Source: Gracilinema caldarium (lineage in GTDB: Bacteria > Spirochaetota > Spirochaetia > Treponematales > Breznakiellaceae). From it: a stretch of 53,721 nt of DNA. The stretch covers positions 1 through 53,721 of the forward strand of contig NZ_JAJUHW010000018.1 in assembly GCF_029265695.1 (NCBI RefSeq), in the 5' to 3' direction. Shown one piece after another: positions 42,138 to 50,577 of this stretch (within the stretch, counting starts at the first letter, position 1; each line of letters begins with the position of its first letter). The notes below the pieces were generated by a model. The model had not been told where the DNA came from. It saw only the letters and a list, made by a program, of their open reading frames with translations, and ran no database searches. Position numbers and translations under genes: made by a program.

Positions 42138-43628
42138 TTATAGTCCATCGACAGAGTAAACCGCATAGCCCCGAGGTGGAGCCCACACCTCTACCCAGCC
42201 GTTGCTGTCGCAGTATTTCGTCTGGGGTTGGTAATTTTGGCCACTGACCGGAGAATACCAGGCATATACCTTAAGATTTTTATTCTTTAAATAATTATTT
42301 CCTGTCTGCACCCAAGAACCTTTCCAGCTTGTGGGATGGTCATTGATAATAACGATGTAACCAGGAGAACTAGTTGAAGTCCCATAGCTGCCATAAATGA
42401 GCATGTCACCATCATTGGTTTTAAGATTTTGTATAGTTGGTGCTCCAGAAGCTAGTTTCCCTCTGACCCAGACCAATTGTTTAATACCATTACCCCACTG
42501 GCCGCCTAGGTTGCTCAGTCCATAATTGTAATAATCTTTCCACCAGATACAGGGGTAACCCTGGTATGTAAGTATGAACGCATAAGCCATCATTTTATCT
42601 GTGTAAATTTCGTCTGTGTCGTGGTTCCCAACAAAAGTGACAGCCCTCATGGGATTCTTGGCTGCGAAGGACTTACTATAATCGACCAGATTGGGCAAAT
42701 ATCCGCCACCGCTGGTATTATTGCAGATATCCTTCATGGTGTAATAGAGGGCAAAATCAAATGCAGAAGCATTGGCTTCATTGGTCCACCAGTTCAAAGT
42801 ATCGGTATTCGCATCCCAATATTCGCCGACTGAGAAAGCTCCGCCAGTAGCGGCTTTCATGTCTTTTATTACCCACGGTTCAAGACCTTTAACATAGTCA
42901 AAACGCCACTGGGTAAAGCCCGCATTGGTGGTACTCATCAACCAGTTCATCCATGCCTTCTGATCATTGTATGCAGAGCCAGATACAAAACAGACATCAG
43001 GGAACCCTGCAAATGCACCGGGATCGCTGGAACAATAATTATTGGGATGGAAGGAATCCCAATGCCATTTATTCTTTCCTGAGGCAACTGCAGAAAAGTC
43101 TGTCCATGTATTGGCACCAGTTTTAGGATTAAATTCGCTATTTCCTCCAGATCGGTGGTTCAAAACTATATCAGCCATACTGGCGATACCGTAACTTTTA
43201 AAAGCTGCAATAGTACTCTTTAATTCCGCCTGTGAACCGAAGCGGGTTTCGATAGATCCTTTTTGATTGTATTGGCCGAGATCGTAATAATCGAATGGAT
43301 CGTAGCCCATGGAATAGGCTCCATTGTCAGCCTTGGAAGGTGGCGGGAACCATATCGCATCAATACCATAGCCGCCAGCCATATTGGCAAGTTCCGCAGC
43401 CTTGCTTTTCATGGTGTTATACCAGGTACCCCCTGCAGGGACGTCCCAATAAAAGCCCTGCATCATGACCCCAGATTTACCGGTTATGGAACGGGCTATG
43501 CCGGTATCATTAGTGCCAGCCTGATCATTCTGGCTCGATCCAAAAAACTGTGTGTCACATCCTGAGAACAGTAGTAAAAGGCTTGCTGCAACAGCAAGCA
43601 CAATACTAAATCTCATACCCCTTTTCAT
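42138..43628 (-). CDS. Alpha-amylase lipoprotein (glycoside hydrolase family 13)
   Basis: A 496-residue secreted enzyme with lipobox LFSGC (Cys24), so it should sit on an envelope membrane. It hydrolyses alpha-1,4-glucans. The four GH13 regions are present: DIVLNHR, WRFDYVKG with nucleophile Asp244, SVGEYWD with acid/base Glu269, and FVGNHDTDE with transition-state Asp337. A C-terminal beta domain follows (VWVRGKLASG ... GYAVYSVDGL). The pattern resembles the liquefying bacterial alpha-amylases (GH13_5-like). AAGGAGG precedes the ATG. The divergent neighbour encodes a starch-binding-like protein, and the sugar importer upstream could take up the products after further breakdown. Confidence 0.94.
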   Translation of the reverse strand: MKRGMRFSIVLAVAASLLLLFSGCDTQFFGSSQNDQAGTNDTGIARSITGKSGVMMQGFYWDVPAGGTWYNTMKSKAAELANMAGGYGIDAIWFPPPSKADNGAYSMGYDPFDYYDLGQYNQKGSIETRFGSQAELKSTIAAFKSYGIASMADIVLNHRSGGNSEFNPKTGANTWTDFSAVASGKNKWHWDSFHPNNYCSSDPGAFAGFPDVCFVSGSAYNDQKAWMNWLMSTTNAGFTQWRFDYVKGLEPWVIKDMKAATGGAFSVGEYWDANTDTLNWWTNEANASAFDFALYYTMKDICNNTSGGGYLPNLVDYSKSFAAKNPMRAVTFVGNHDTDEIYTDKMMAYAFILTYQGYPCIWWKDYYNYGLSNLGGQWGNGIKQLVWVRGKLASGAPTIQNLKTNDGDMLIYGSYGTSTSSPGYIVIINDHPTSWKGSWVQTGNNYLKNKNLKVYAWYSPVSGQNYQPQTKYCDSNGWVEVWAPPRGYAVYSVDGL

Positions 43629-44007
43629 GTGATCCTCCTTACTTTGATTTTTATCCGCCCCAGCGAAATTGATACGAATAGAATTACAATGGAGATAATA
43701 GAGTTTGTGTAGATAATCTATGTCGTATATAAAAATGGTAAACCTACTCTAAAAATCTGTCAACAAAAATCTAAACCGTTTTATGTTACATTATTAAAAA
43801 TATCTATATATGTATTAAATGATATAAAACACCTGTTTTATTTATTGGGATTCATATGTTATTATATTATAATATAATAAAGAGAATAAAAATTTATTGA
43901 TGAGTATGGTATTAGCGACATCTTATTATATAGTTTGTATTTGATATAATGAGTATTGTTTATCTGGTTTACCGTTTTAGTATTATATATGTACTGAGGG
44001 TTGTGCA
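43629..44007. promoter_or_regulatory. AT-rich divergent intergenic region with a 22-bp palindrome and an extended -10 promoter
   Basis: This 379-nt gene-free stretch between the amylase and the CBM21-like gene is strongly AT-rich. It contains a perfect AT-only 22-bp palindrome (arms TTATTATATTA at 43859-43869 and TAATATAATAA at 43870-43880). An extended -10 box TGATATAAT (43942-43950) on the plus strand would start the CBM21-like transcript about 50 nt before its GTG. The amylase promoter on the other strand is not clear. No open reading frame of note is present. Confidence 0.5.
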
Positions 44008-44346
44008 GTGGAAGAGCTATGGCTCGTATCGGCAGAAAAATTGTTATATACCCGTGAGGATGGCCGCCTTATTATTGCTGCACAGCTCAAAGTTGTGACC
44101 CAAGTAAAGAATCTTAGTTATGAAAAACGTGTTGGCCTTCGATATAGTATGGATCAATTCGAACATTATGTTGATATGATTGGTCAATGGAGCCGGCAAG
44201 TAAACAATGAGATCGATGAGTTTGTTGTTCTAAGCCGTGCCGATATTCCCCCCGGAGTTCTGGTACAGTACTCTCTGTTTTACCAGGTAGAAAACATTAC
44301 TTATTGGGATCCTCCTGATGGGACTTTTTATTCAATCCAGCTGTAA
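44008..44346 (+). CDS. Stand-alone CBM21-like starch/glycogen-binding protein
   Basis: A 112-residue protein with no signal peptide, so predicted cytoplasmic. Its sequence follows the carbohydrate-binding module 21 pattern found in fungal amylases and in glycogen-targeting subunits of eukaryotic protein phosphatase 1: VKNLSYEKRVGLRYSMDQFEHYVD corresponds to the conserved VxNxxxEKxVxVRYTxDxW segment, and LFYQVENITYWDPPDGTFYS to the conserved YxxxGxxYWDNNxGxNY end. The start is GTG with GAGGG 7 nt upstream. The divergent neighbour is a secreted alpha-amylase. I infer binding to intracellular glycogen or a targeting role. The assignment rests on motif reading only. Confidence 0.7.
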   Translation: MEELWLVSAEKLLYTREDGRLIIAAQLKVVTQVKNLSYEKRVGLRYSMDQFEHYVDMIGQWSRQVNNEIDEFVVLSRADIPPGVLVQYSLFYQVENITYWDPPDGTFYSIQL

Positions 44347-44420
44347 GTGTAGTGTATCCAATACCAAGAGAAATATAAGCAAGTGTTACCCGTTACCTGA
44401 ACAAACTATATAGCCTCCGT

Positions 44421-45140
44421 TCAGGGCACAAAGCGGTACCCTAGACCGCGGACTGTCTGGATATGGTAGGGGGCCGGCTCGGTATCTCCGATTTTTTTGC
44501 GAAGCCAGGCAATATGAACATCCACCGTGCGGGTTGTAGTTTCGGTCCCATAGCCCCAGACTGCATCGAGGAGCTTGTCCCGGGAAATGATTTGTCCTGG
44601 GTGTCGGGTAAGGAAGGCGAGCAGCTTGTATTCCTGGGCAGAGAGACTCTGTATTGTACCTGAATGTTCCACCGTACCGGTCTGGAAATCCACCGTAAAA
44701 TGGGTGTACCGTTCGGTTCCCCGAGATCTCTCAGAAGGAGTCCCGCCTATTGGCCCTTCCTCCTGGGGCTGGGCTCGTCGCAGCAGCGCTTCTATACGGG
44801 CAAGCAGTTCGTTCATATCAAAGGGTTTACAGAGATAGTCGTCGGCTCCTAATTTTAGCCCTAATACCCGGTCGATAACCTGGCTCCGGGCGGTAAGCAT
44901 AAGGATGGGCAGCTTATAACCGAGAGCCCGCAGGTCACGGCAGATATCAAAGCCCCCTTTGCCGGGAAGCATCACATCTAAAATAATAAGATCATAGGAG
45001 CCGTTTTTTGCCTTTTCAAAACCAGCTGTTCCATCACTGGCGGTATCGCAATGATAGCCTTCGGCGGTAAGCCGGTCTGAAATGGTCAATACCAGGCCCG
45101 GCTCATCTTCCACAAGGAGAATAGAGCTAGTCTTTCCCAT
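44421..45140 (-). CDS. OmpR/PhoB-family response regulator
   Basis: A 239-residue regulator. Receiver domain: acidic patch EDE (11-13), phospho-acceptor Asp55 in LIILDVMLPG, Thr in LMLTAR and Lys in CKPFDMNELLARI. A short linker leads to a winged-helix domain (about 145-239) with LSAQEYKLLAFLTRHPGQIISRDKLLDAVWGYG and RTVDVHIAWLRKKIGD...VRGLGYRFVP. The start at 45140 has AAGGAG upstream; the frame runs open to 45371 through the kinase gene. It overlaps the kinase by 14 nt, so the two are coupled. Its probable target is the divergent efflux operon at 46991. Confidence 0.93.
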   Translation of the reverse strand: MGKTSSILLVEDEPGLVLTISDRLTAEGYHCDTASDGTAGFEKAKNGSYDLIILDVMLPGKGGFDICRDLRALGYKLPILMLTARSQVIDRVLGLKLGADDYLCKPFDMNELLARIEALLRRAQPQEEGPIGGTPSERSRGTERYTHFTVDFQTGTVEHSGTIQSLSAQEYKLLAFLTRHPGQIISRDKLLDAVWGYGTETTTRTVDVHIAWLRKKIGDTEPAPYHIQTVRGLGYRFVP

Positions 45141-46839
45141 GTCCAGTCTCCTTATGTAAAGGCAGTTTGATGATAAACAGGGCCCCCAGATCTCCCATGC
45201 TCTCGCAGGAAATGGTTCCCCCATGGGTTTCGATAATCCGGCGCACAACATTAAGGCCGAGCCCGCTGCCGGGGACCTGGTTTTCCCTTGCCTGGACGCC
45301 GCGGTAAAAGGCCTCAAACACCTGTTTTCGTTCCTGCCGCGGAATACCGGGACCATGGTCGCGGACCGCAATAATAGCCCATTTGTTTTGTTCCTGCCGA
45401 ATATCTATTCCTAAAAAAGCTCCGTCCCTGGCATGTTTGAGCGCATTGTTCACCAAATTGCCCAGGGCAAGACCAAGGGTTTGTTCGTCTCCCCTCACAA
45501 ACAAGCTTTCCGGGGCTATTACTTCGACTCGGAATTCAGCTTCCGCAAGGGCTGATTCATATTGCTGCAATACCATGTTGATGAGCTTCCGTAAGTCCAA
45601 TGGTGCAAGTTCTAGTTGCTTGTGGCTCGAAAGCCGTGAATAAATGAGGAGCCGGTCCACCATGGTGGCTAATTTGTTGCTTTCTCCCATAATCATGGCG
45701 CCGTACTTCCTAGCCCTTTCCGGCTCAGCGACGATGCCCGAGGCCAGGTTGTCCGCCGCTGCTTTAATGACCGCCACCGGAGTTTTAAGTTCATGGGTTA
45801 CGGTGGCGATAAAATCCTGCTGACGCTCTGCCAATTCCTGGTTTCTCCGGACTGCTATGGTAAGCGCAAGTATGGCCAGGGCAAGCAAAAGAAAGGTTCC
45901 CATACTAAGTATGGTATTTCGGAGCATGATAGTATTTACCACCGCCTTGAGGGACCCCGATTTATGAACCGCCTCGAGCACCCATCGAGCCCCTTCGATA
46001 CGGTCTCGCTGTTCTGGCGGTCTTGGTTCTGAAAAACCTTCAGCAGCCAGGTCGGGATTCTTCTGGGTTGCCGCGTACTGACGCCTGAGCTGCAGTATAG
46101 TCATGGCTGGTACGGTATCAAAATTGGGATCCCTATTTTCCGGCAGTCTGCTAAAGGTAAACAAAAAATCTGGCCGCAAGAGAGGATACCGAATATCGGG
46201 ATTGTCAAAGATTCCATCGGGAATACTGATTGAGGATTCGTACACTACAGTTTGGTTTACCCGGTCGATCACTCTAAAATAGTAGTCGTTTTTGCCGAAT
46301 AAAAATTGTTCTGCCAGCGGTGGAATTAATTTTTTGCTTAATACATCGTTGTTAAATTTAATAACCAATTTGTACCGATTTGCTGTGTTCCCTGGCCGCA
46401 GGGGAAAGACAAAAAGACCGGAATCTTCGATCTTAAAGGCAACACGTTCAAAAGCTGTTTCTTCCCATTGCCAGGCGGTTGAGGTTATATCAAAGCGCCC
46501 TTCATCAACTATAATATAGAGCTCTGAAATGATGTCCGGACTTTGTGCATAGGTTTTCCAGGCAGTCCAACGTTTTTCGAATTCTTCAAAGTCTCCCCGG
46601 CTGAGAATGTAGGCCATTTCATCACAGTCGAAATCAAAAAGAACAGGGATGACGGCAATTTCGTTTTGAATGGCGTTTCCCAGCTGGTTCGCCGTAGAAT
46701 GCAGGGCCTGTACTAGCCGGTACCGTTCCCGGACTCCAAGATCCCTAATCCACCTGATCTGGTTTACCGCAAGAAAGAGTAACAGGGGTATCATTGCGGC
46801 GGTCAGTACTATAGACCAGTAACGCTTAAAAAACTTCAT
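45127..46839 (-). CDS. Sensor histidine kinase (HisKA type) paired with the OmpR-like regulator
   Basis: A 570-residue inner-membrane kinase. TM1 is at about 8-28, a long periplasmic sensor region (about 30-310) carries no domain I recognise, and TM2 is at about 312-330. The kinase core has FIATVTHELKTPVAVIKAAADNL with phospho-acceptor His349, ALGNLVNNALKHA (N box), VRDHGPGIP (G1) and GSGLGLNVVRRIIETHGG (G2). There is no obvious HAMP domain between TM2 and the kinase core. I start it at 46839, because an extended -10 box ends 6 nt before this ATG, implying a leaderless message; the in-frame ATG at 46875 lies upstream of that promoter. Confidence 0.92.
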   Translation of the reverse strand: MKFFKRYWSIVLTAAMIPLLLFLAVNQIRWIRDLGVRERYRLVQALHSTANQLGNAIQNEIAVIPVLFDFDCDEMAYILSRGDFEEFEKRWTAWKTYAQSPDIISELYIIVDEGRFDITSTAWQWEETAFERVAFKIEDSGLFVFPLRPGNTANRYKLVIKFNNDVLSKKLIPPLAEQFLFGKNDYYFRVIDRVNQTVVYESSISIPDGIFDNPDIRYPLLRPDFLFTFSRLPENRDPNFDTVPAMTILQLRRQYAATQKNPDLAAEGFSEPRPPEQRDRIEGARWVLEAVHKSGSLKAVVNTIMLRNTILSMGTFLLLALAILALTIAVRRNQELAERQQDFIATVTHELKTPVAVIKAAADNLASGIVAEPERARKYGAMIMGESNKLATMVDRLLIYSRLSSHKQLELAPLDLRKLINMVLQQYESALAEAEFRVEVIAPESLFVRGDEQTLGLALGNLVNNALKHARDGAFLGIDIRQEQNKWAIIAVRDHGPGIPRQERKQVFEAFYRGVQARENQVPGSGLGLNVVRRIIETHGGTISCESMGDLGALFIIKLPLHKETGHGKD

Positions 46840-46845
46840 ATTATT

Positions 46846-46875
46846 ATTGTAACAAAGAGCCCCGTTTCCTGTCAT
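46846..46875 (-). promoter_or_regulatory. Promoter of the two-component system, leaderless type
   Basis: On the minus strand: -35 ATGACA (46870-46875), 18-bp spacer, extended -10 TGTTACAAT with TACAAT at 46846-46851. The ATG begins 7 nt after the -10 box, where transcription itself should start, and there is no Shine-Dalgarno sequence. Confidence 0.62.
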
Positions 46876-46900
46876 AACTGGGCTTCCTGAGATCGCATCT

Positions 46901-46940
46901 TTTTACAATTTTAACATAAGGTTTTACACACTCTTAACCA
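46901..46940 (+). promoter_or_regulatory. Phased TTTTACA/TTAAC repeats upstream of the MacA-type efflux operon
   Basis: Four related elements lie in a row: TTTTACA (46901), TTTTAACA (46909), TTTTACA (46922) and CTTAACC (46933). Their cores are spaced 9-12 bp, close to one helical turn, which suits tandem binding of an OmpR-family regulator. The divergent response regulator is the obvious candidate. The spacing is not fully regular, so this is a tentative assignment. Confidence 0.4.
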
Positions 46941-46990
46941 CAGCAGCTTCGTTATGCAGTACGTTTAGCCTGTCGAAGGAGAAAAATGCT

Positions 46991-48289
46991 ATGCCAAATA
47001 CAAGTCCTATTTTTCAGAATGGTCCAGAGACGACAAAAAAACAGACGGTCTCTTGGCTGCTTGTGGCGGGACTCATTGTGGTGATAGGAATCGCCGCTTT
47101 GGGTCTCAGTACCCTTTTATCTGCCAAACCCCAGAACAGCACTGCGGTCGTTAAGGCCACATCCCAGGCGGTGGTGGAAAAAAAGACCATCCGGGATATC
47201 GTGTCAGTATCAGGCGTCCTTGAACTTGCAAAAAAAGAAATTATTACCTCCCCCGGTGACGGTGTAGTTACCCAGGTATATGTACAGGAAGGTGACCAGG
47301 TTGCTCCGGGGCAGGTCTTGCTGCAGATCGGTGTCTCTGATCTGGAGTCCCAGCTCCAGAGCAAACAGCTGTCCTTAGAAAAGTTGAACCGTCAGATTGA
47401 ACAAGCCACGGTTACCCAGCAATACAGCCGTAAACAACGAGCAATCGAGATCGATGCCGCATCCAGGGCTGTCGATGATGCCCAGCGGGAGCTGGATAAG
47501 GTTCAGGCTCTTAAGGGTAAAAACCTTGCCTCAGACCAGGAAGTTCTGGCAGCCCAGCTCAAGCTGCAGAGCGCCAAGGATACGCTGGTAAAAGCCCAGA
47601 TAAACCAGGACCAGGCGGAGGCTTCCTATCAGCTTGATATGAAAAACTCCCAGGCCGACCGGACTATTTTGGAAAAGGACATTAAGGACCTTAAGGACAA
47701 GATCGCTGCCTATACGGTCCGCACCAGCCGGGGCGGCACGGTCTACAGTGTATCAGTGGAGGCCGGAGGCACGGTCAGTAATTACAAGGAACTGGCGGTT
47801 GTGGCCAATCCTGCCGACAGCCGTGCCGCCCTCGATGTGCCGGAGACCCGGATAAGCTCCGTAACAAAGGGGCAAGCAGTGACTGTTTACGTAGGGGAGA
47901 ATGCCTACGCGGCCACCGTAGATACCATTGCACCCTCGGCGACCAGTTCATCAAGCTCATCGGGCTCGGTGGTTAAAGTAACTGCCGTGTTCAAGACGAA
48001 GCCCGAAAAACCCACCATCGGGGCTTCCGTATCGGGCGAAATTGTGGCTGGTACCTTGCAGGATGCACTCGTACTGCCCCGGGGACCATATCTATCCAGC
48101 GGAAACTATTCCACCGTTTATGTGGTATCCGGCGGGGTAGCAAAAAAGCAGACCGTTAAATTCGGTGTTGCTGACGGTTCTTATATTCAGGTTGTTTCGG
48201 GACTTAAAGAGGGGGACCGGGTCATTATTTCTGACTACCGGGACTTTATCCATCTCGATTCATTCACCGTCGATGAGTCGGCTAAATAA
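46991..48289 (+). CDS. Efflux periplasmic adaptor (MacA/HlyD family)
   Basis: A 432-residue membrane-fusion protein. One membrane anchor (about 20-44) is followed by the lipoyl half-motif SPGDGVVTQVYVQEGDQVAPGQVLLQIG, a long coiled-coil hairpin (about 118-235) and the second half TVRTSRGGTVYSVSVEAGGTVSN. Beta-barrel and membrane-proximal domains follow. A Ser-rich patch (SATSSSSSSGS, about 316-326) is unusual in the barrel. It should connect the ABC permeases encoded downstream to the TolC-like channel. AAGGAG precedes the ATG. It begins an operon divergent from a two-component system. Confidence 0.9.
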   Translation: MPNTSPIFQNGPETTKKQTVSWLLVAGLIVVIGIAALGLSTLLSAKPQNSTAVVKATSQAVVEKKTIRDIVSVSGVLELAKKEIITSPGDGVVTQVYVQEGDQVAPGQVLLQIGVSDLESQLQSKQLSLEKLNRQIEQATVTQQYSRKQRAIEIDAASRAVDDAQRELDKVQALKGKNLASDQEVLAAQLKLQSAKDTLVKAQINQDQAEASYQLDMKNSQADRTILEKDIKDLKDKIAAYTVRTSRGGTVYSVSVEAGGTVSNYKELAVVANPADSRAALDVPETRISSVTKGQAVTVYVGENAYAATVDTIAPSATSSSSSSGSVVKVTAVFKTKPEKPTIGASVSGEIVAGTLQDALVLPRGPYLSSGNYSTVYVVSGGVAKKQTVKFGVADGSYIQVVSGLKEGDRVIISDYRDFIHLDSFTVDESAK

Positions 48290-48323
48290 TTTTAACTAAA
48301 TCATTTTATAGCAAGGAGTATGT

Positions 48324-49013
48324 ATGCTGCAATTAACGAATATAACTAAGGCTTGGAACACTGGCACAGGCCAGATCGTGGGATTAAAGGACATTAATCT
48401 GGAAATTAAACGGGGCGAATTTGTGACTATAATGGGGCCCTCTGGGTCTGGAAAATCAACGCTGCTTCAGATTATTGGTCTTCTTGATATGCCGACCTCC
48501 GGGGTGTACAGCATCGAGGGCCGGGATGTGATGGGGCTCCGGGATGCAGACCTGGCTCGGATACGAAACCGCCACTTTGGTTTTGTATTCCAAAAATTCC
48601 ATCTGCTGCCTGAGCTGACGAGCCTCGAAAATGTAATGCTCCCCATGGGGTATGCGGGGGTTCCCTTAGCCCAGCGTAAGATTCGGGCACAGGAATTGCT
48701 TAATAGGATGGGACTATCCCATAGGCTCCACGCGCGGCCTACTACCCTGTCGGGAGGTGAACAGCAGCGGGTGGCTATTGCGCGCTCACTGGCAAACGAT
48801 CCGGGCTTCCTTTTGGCGGACGAACCGACGGGAAACCTGCCCTCTGACCAGGGAGCGGAAATTATGGAAATTCTCCATGCCCTTAATAAGGAAGGCATGA
48901 CGGTTATTATGGTTACCCACGACGAAAAACTCGGTGCCCAAGGGACCCGGACAGTACGACTTAAAGACGGTCTTATTGAGCAGATTGTGGAGCGTGAGCC
49001 ATGGACAAAATAA
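48324..49013 (+). CDS. ABC transporter ATP-binding protein, MacB/LolD type
   Basis: A 229-residue ATPase. Walker A is GPSGSGKST (about 38-46), the Q-loop is FVFQKFHLLPELT, the signature is LSGGEQQRVAIARSL, Walker B is FLLADEPTGNLPSD and the switch His is in VTHDEK. In the D-loop the Asp usual after GNL is replaced by Pro (GNLPS). It energises the two permeases encoded next. The gene ends 13 nt inside the first permease gene, so they are coupled. Unlike E. coli MacB, ATPase and permease are separate proteins. Confidence 0.93.
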   Translation: MLQLTNITKAWNTGTGQIVGLKDINLEIKRGEFVTIMGPSGSGKSTLLQIIGLLDMPTSGVYSIEGRDVMGLRDADLARIRNRHFGFVFQKFHLLPELTSLENVMLPMGYAGVPLAQRKIRAQELLNRMGLSHRLHARPTTLSGGEQQRVAIARSLANDPGFLLADEPTGNLPSDQGAEIMEILHALNKEGMTVIMVTHDEKLGAQGTRTVRLKDGLIEQIVEREPWTK

Positions 49014-50563
49014 TGTTAAGCTGGCGACAGATCCGGATTCACTGGGTCGATTCGCTTTTAGCGGTGCTGGGAATTGCACTGGCAACCGCTATACTTGCGG
49101 CGGTAATATCCTTAATAGGTTCTTATAATACTGTTTTTGATCGTTTTACCCAGCAGCCCCAGGCCCGGCAGATTACGGTTCGCGGTGTTTTCCAGGCCAT
49201 GGGATCCGGTGAAGCTGCGGTCAGGGTCGATGCGGCTTCGAGCGAACCGGTACGGTTCAATCTGCAGGATGTCCCCAAAATATTGGAGGATAATCCTGAC
49301 ATTGTGGCCTCTTACCAGGCCCGGTATATGCGGTTTACCACCACCTCTGTTGCGGGTGGTGGATTCTTCGGCGGTGCTGGACCTGGTGCTGGTACCGGTG
49401 CGGCTTTATTCGCCGGTGCCGCTTCTAGCGGTACTGCGCCTGGCGGCACCTCGGCTGGCGGTGCTATGGCTGCTGCAAGCAGCACTGCGCAAGCCAGCAG
49501 GACCAGCCCTACTCAAGCCAGTGGAGCAAGTTCTGGACAAGCCGGCGGCCCCGGGTCTGCTGGAGCCGGACAGGCCGGCGGACCCGGGCCGGGTGGGGAC
49601 TTCGGTCCGCCTGAGATCATGGGTTTTGCTCAAGAAACCACAAGCCAGGCTGTCGATACGCCCCTGCTTGAGCAGGTTCAGGGCTATATGGCCAGTGCTT
49701 CCTTCTTTACGGCCTATGAACTTACTGCCAAGGAAGGCATCCTTTTTGATGACCGGGATGTGAGCCAGGGCAATGCGGTGGCAGTGGTCGGTTCGGAACT
49801 GGCTAAAAAGCTCTATGCGGATCAGCAGGTCCTGAATAAAAAGATTCGCCTGAATGGCCGCATCTATACCATAGTCGGTGTGCTTGCGCCCTATGCGTAC
49901 AGCACCGAAGGTCTTGCTGCTTCTTTTGATGAGCTTGTGTTTGTGCCGACCCGGGAAGGCATAGCCCGGACCGGAGCGGGGGCCAATGCAACCTTTTTTG
50001 GCAGAGTAGGGGAGCTGTCCTTTACGGCGCGGAAAGGGGCTGACCTGGCCGCCGCGGCTCGAAAACTCGAAGCCTCCTTTACCCGCATTTACGGTGAGGA
50101 CAAAGCTGTAGCGCAAACCCAGATTAGCCAGATAAAGAAAGATCTGGATAAACGGCTAAAAATCCTGTCCCTTTTGGCCTTAATGGCCAGCGCAGTTGGT
50201 GTTGCGGCGGCCATCAATATCTTCAATTTGATGATCGGCCGGGTTTCCCGCAGGACCCGTTCTATCGCGATTCAACGGTCCCTGGGAGCTACCTCTAAAA
50301 GTATGCTGGGGCAAACCCTTATCGAAACGCTGCTGCTTGGAGCAAGCGGAGCTGTTTTAGGCTTTGCTGCATCCTTCCCCCTCGCGAGTACCCTGCAGGG
50401 TATACTGGAAAAAAGTCAGCTCCGCGGTATGGTGCTGCCCCAGCGGCTCGATCTCGCCCTAGGGGTGTCGGTTCTGGCAGTCATTGTTGCCTGTATCTTT
50501 GCAATTCCTGCGGCCCTTGCGGCGGCCAATACGGATATTGTTGATGCGCTTCGCGAAGAATAA
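49001..50563 (+). CDS. MacB-type ABC permease with a long Gly/Ala/Ser-rich periplasmic insertion
   Basis: A 520-residue permease with an N-terminal helix (about 17-41), a periplasmic domain and three C-terminal helices. The coupling segment is RRTRSIAIQRSLGATSKSMLGQTLIETLLLG. Inside the periplasmic domain, residues about 118-203 (49352-49609) are low-complexity, made of Gly, Ala, Ser, Pro, Gln and Thr with repeated GQAGGPG. This makes the protein about 90 residues longer than its partner. The insert is in frame and the flanking MacB domain resumes normally (ASFFTAYELTAKEGILFDDRDV). It pairs with the next permease, probably as a heterodimer. Confidence 0.88.
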   Translation: MDKIMLSWRQIRIHWVDSLLAVLGIALATAILAAVISLIGSYNTVFDRFTQQPQARQITVRGVFQAMGSGEAAVRVDAASSEPVRFNLQDVPKILEDNPDIVASYQARYMRFTTTSVAGGGFFGGAGPGAGTGAALFAGAASSGTAPGGTSAGGAMAAASSTAQASRTSPTQASGASSGQAGGPGSAGAGQAGGPGPGGDFGPPEIMGFAQETTSQAVDTPLLEQVQGYMASASFFTAYELTAKEGILFDDRDVSQGNAVAVVGSELAKKLYADQQVLNKKIRLNGRIYTIVGVLAPYAYSTEGLAASFDELVFVPTREGIARTGAGANATFFGRVGELSFTARKGADLAAAARKLEASFTRIYGEDKAVAQTQISQIKKDLDKRLKILSLLALMASAVGVAAAINIFNLMIGRVSRRTRSIAIQRSLGATSKSMLGQTLIETLLLGASGAVLGFAASFPLASTLQGILEKSQLRGMVLPQRLDLALGVSVLAVIVACIFAIPAALAAANTDIVDALREE

Positions 50564-50577
50564 TAAGGAATACCTGT

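Noticed and set aside
43859-43880. Replication origin or integration site suggested by the AT-rich palindrome
   Set aside because: No DnaA-box cluster, replication gene, tRNA or integrase is nearby; an AT-only palindrome can arise in very AT-rich DNA.
49137-49763. 208-residue plus-strand alternative frame inside the MacB-type permease
   Set aside because: It gives a Pro/Leu/Arg-rich translation from the shifted low-complexity insert and does not match a protein family.
49406-50116. 236-residue minus-strand open frame opposite the MacB-type permease
   Set aside because: It exists because the low-complexity GC-rich insert lacks stop codons in several frames; there is no start signal.
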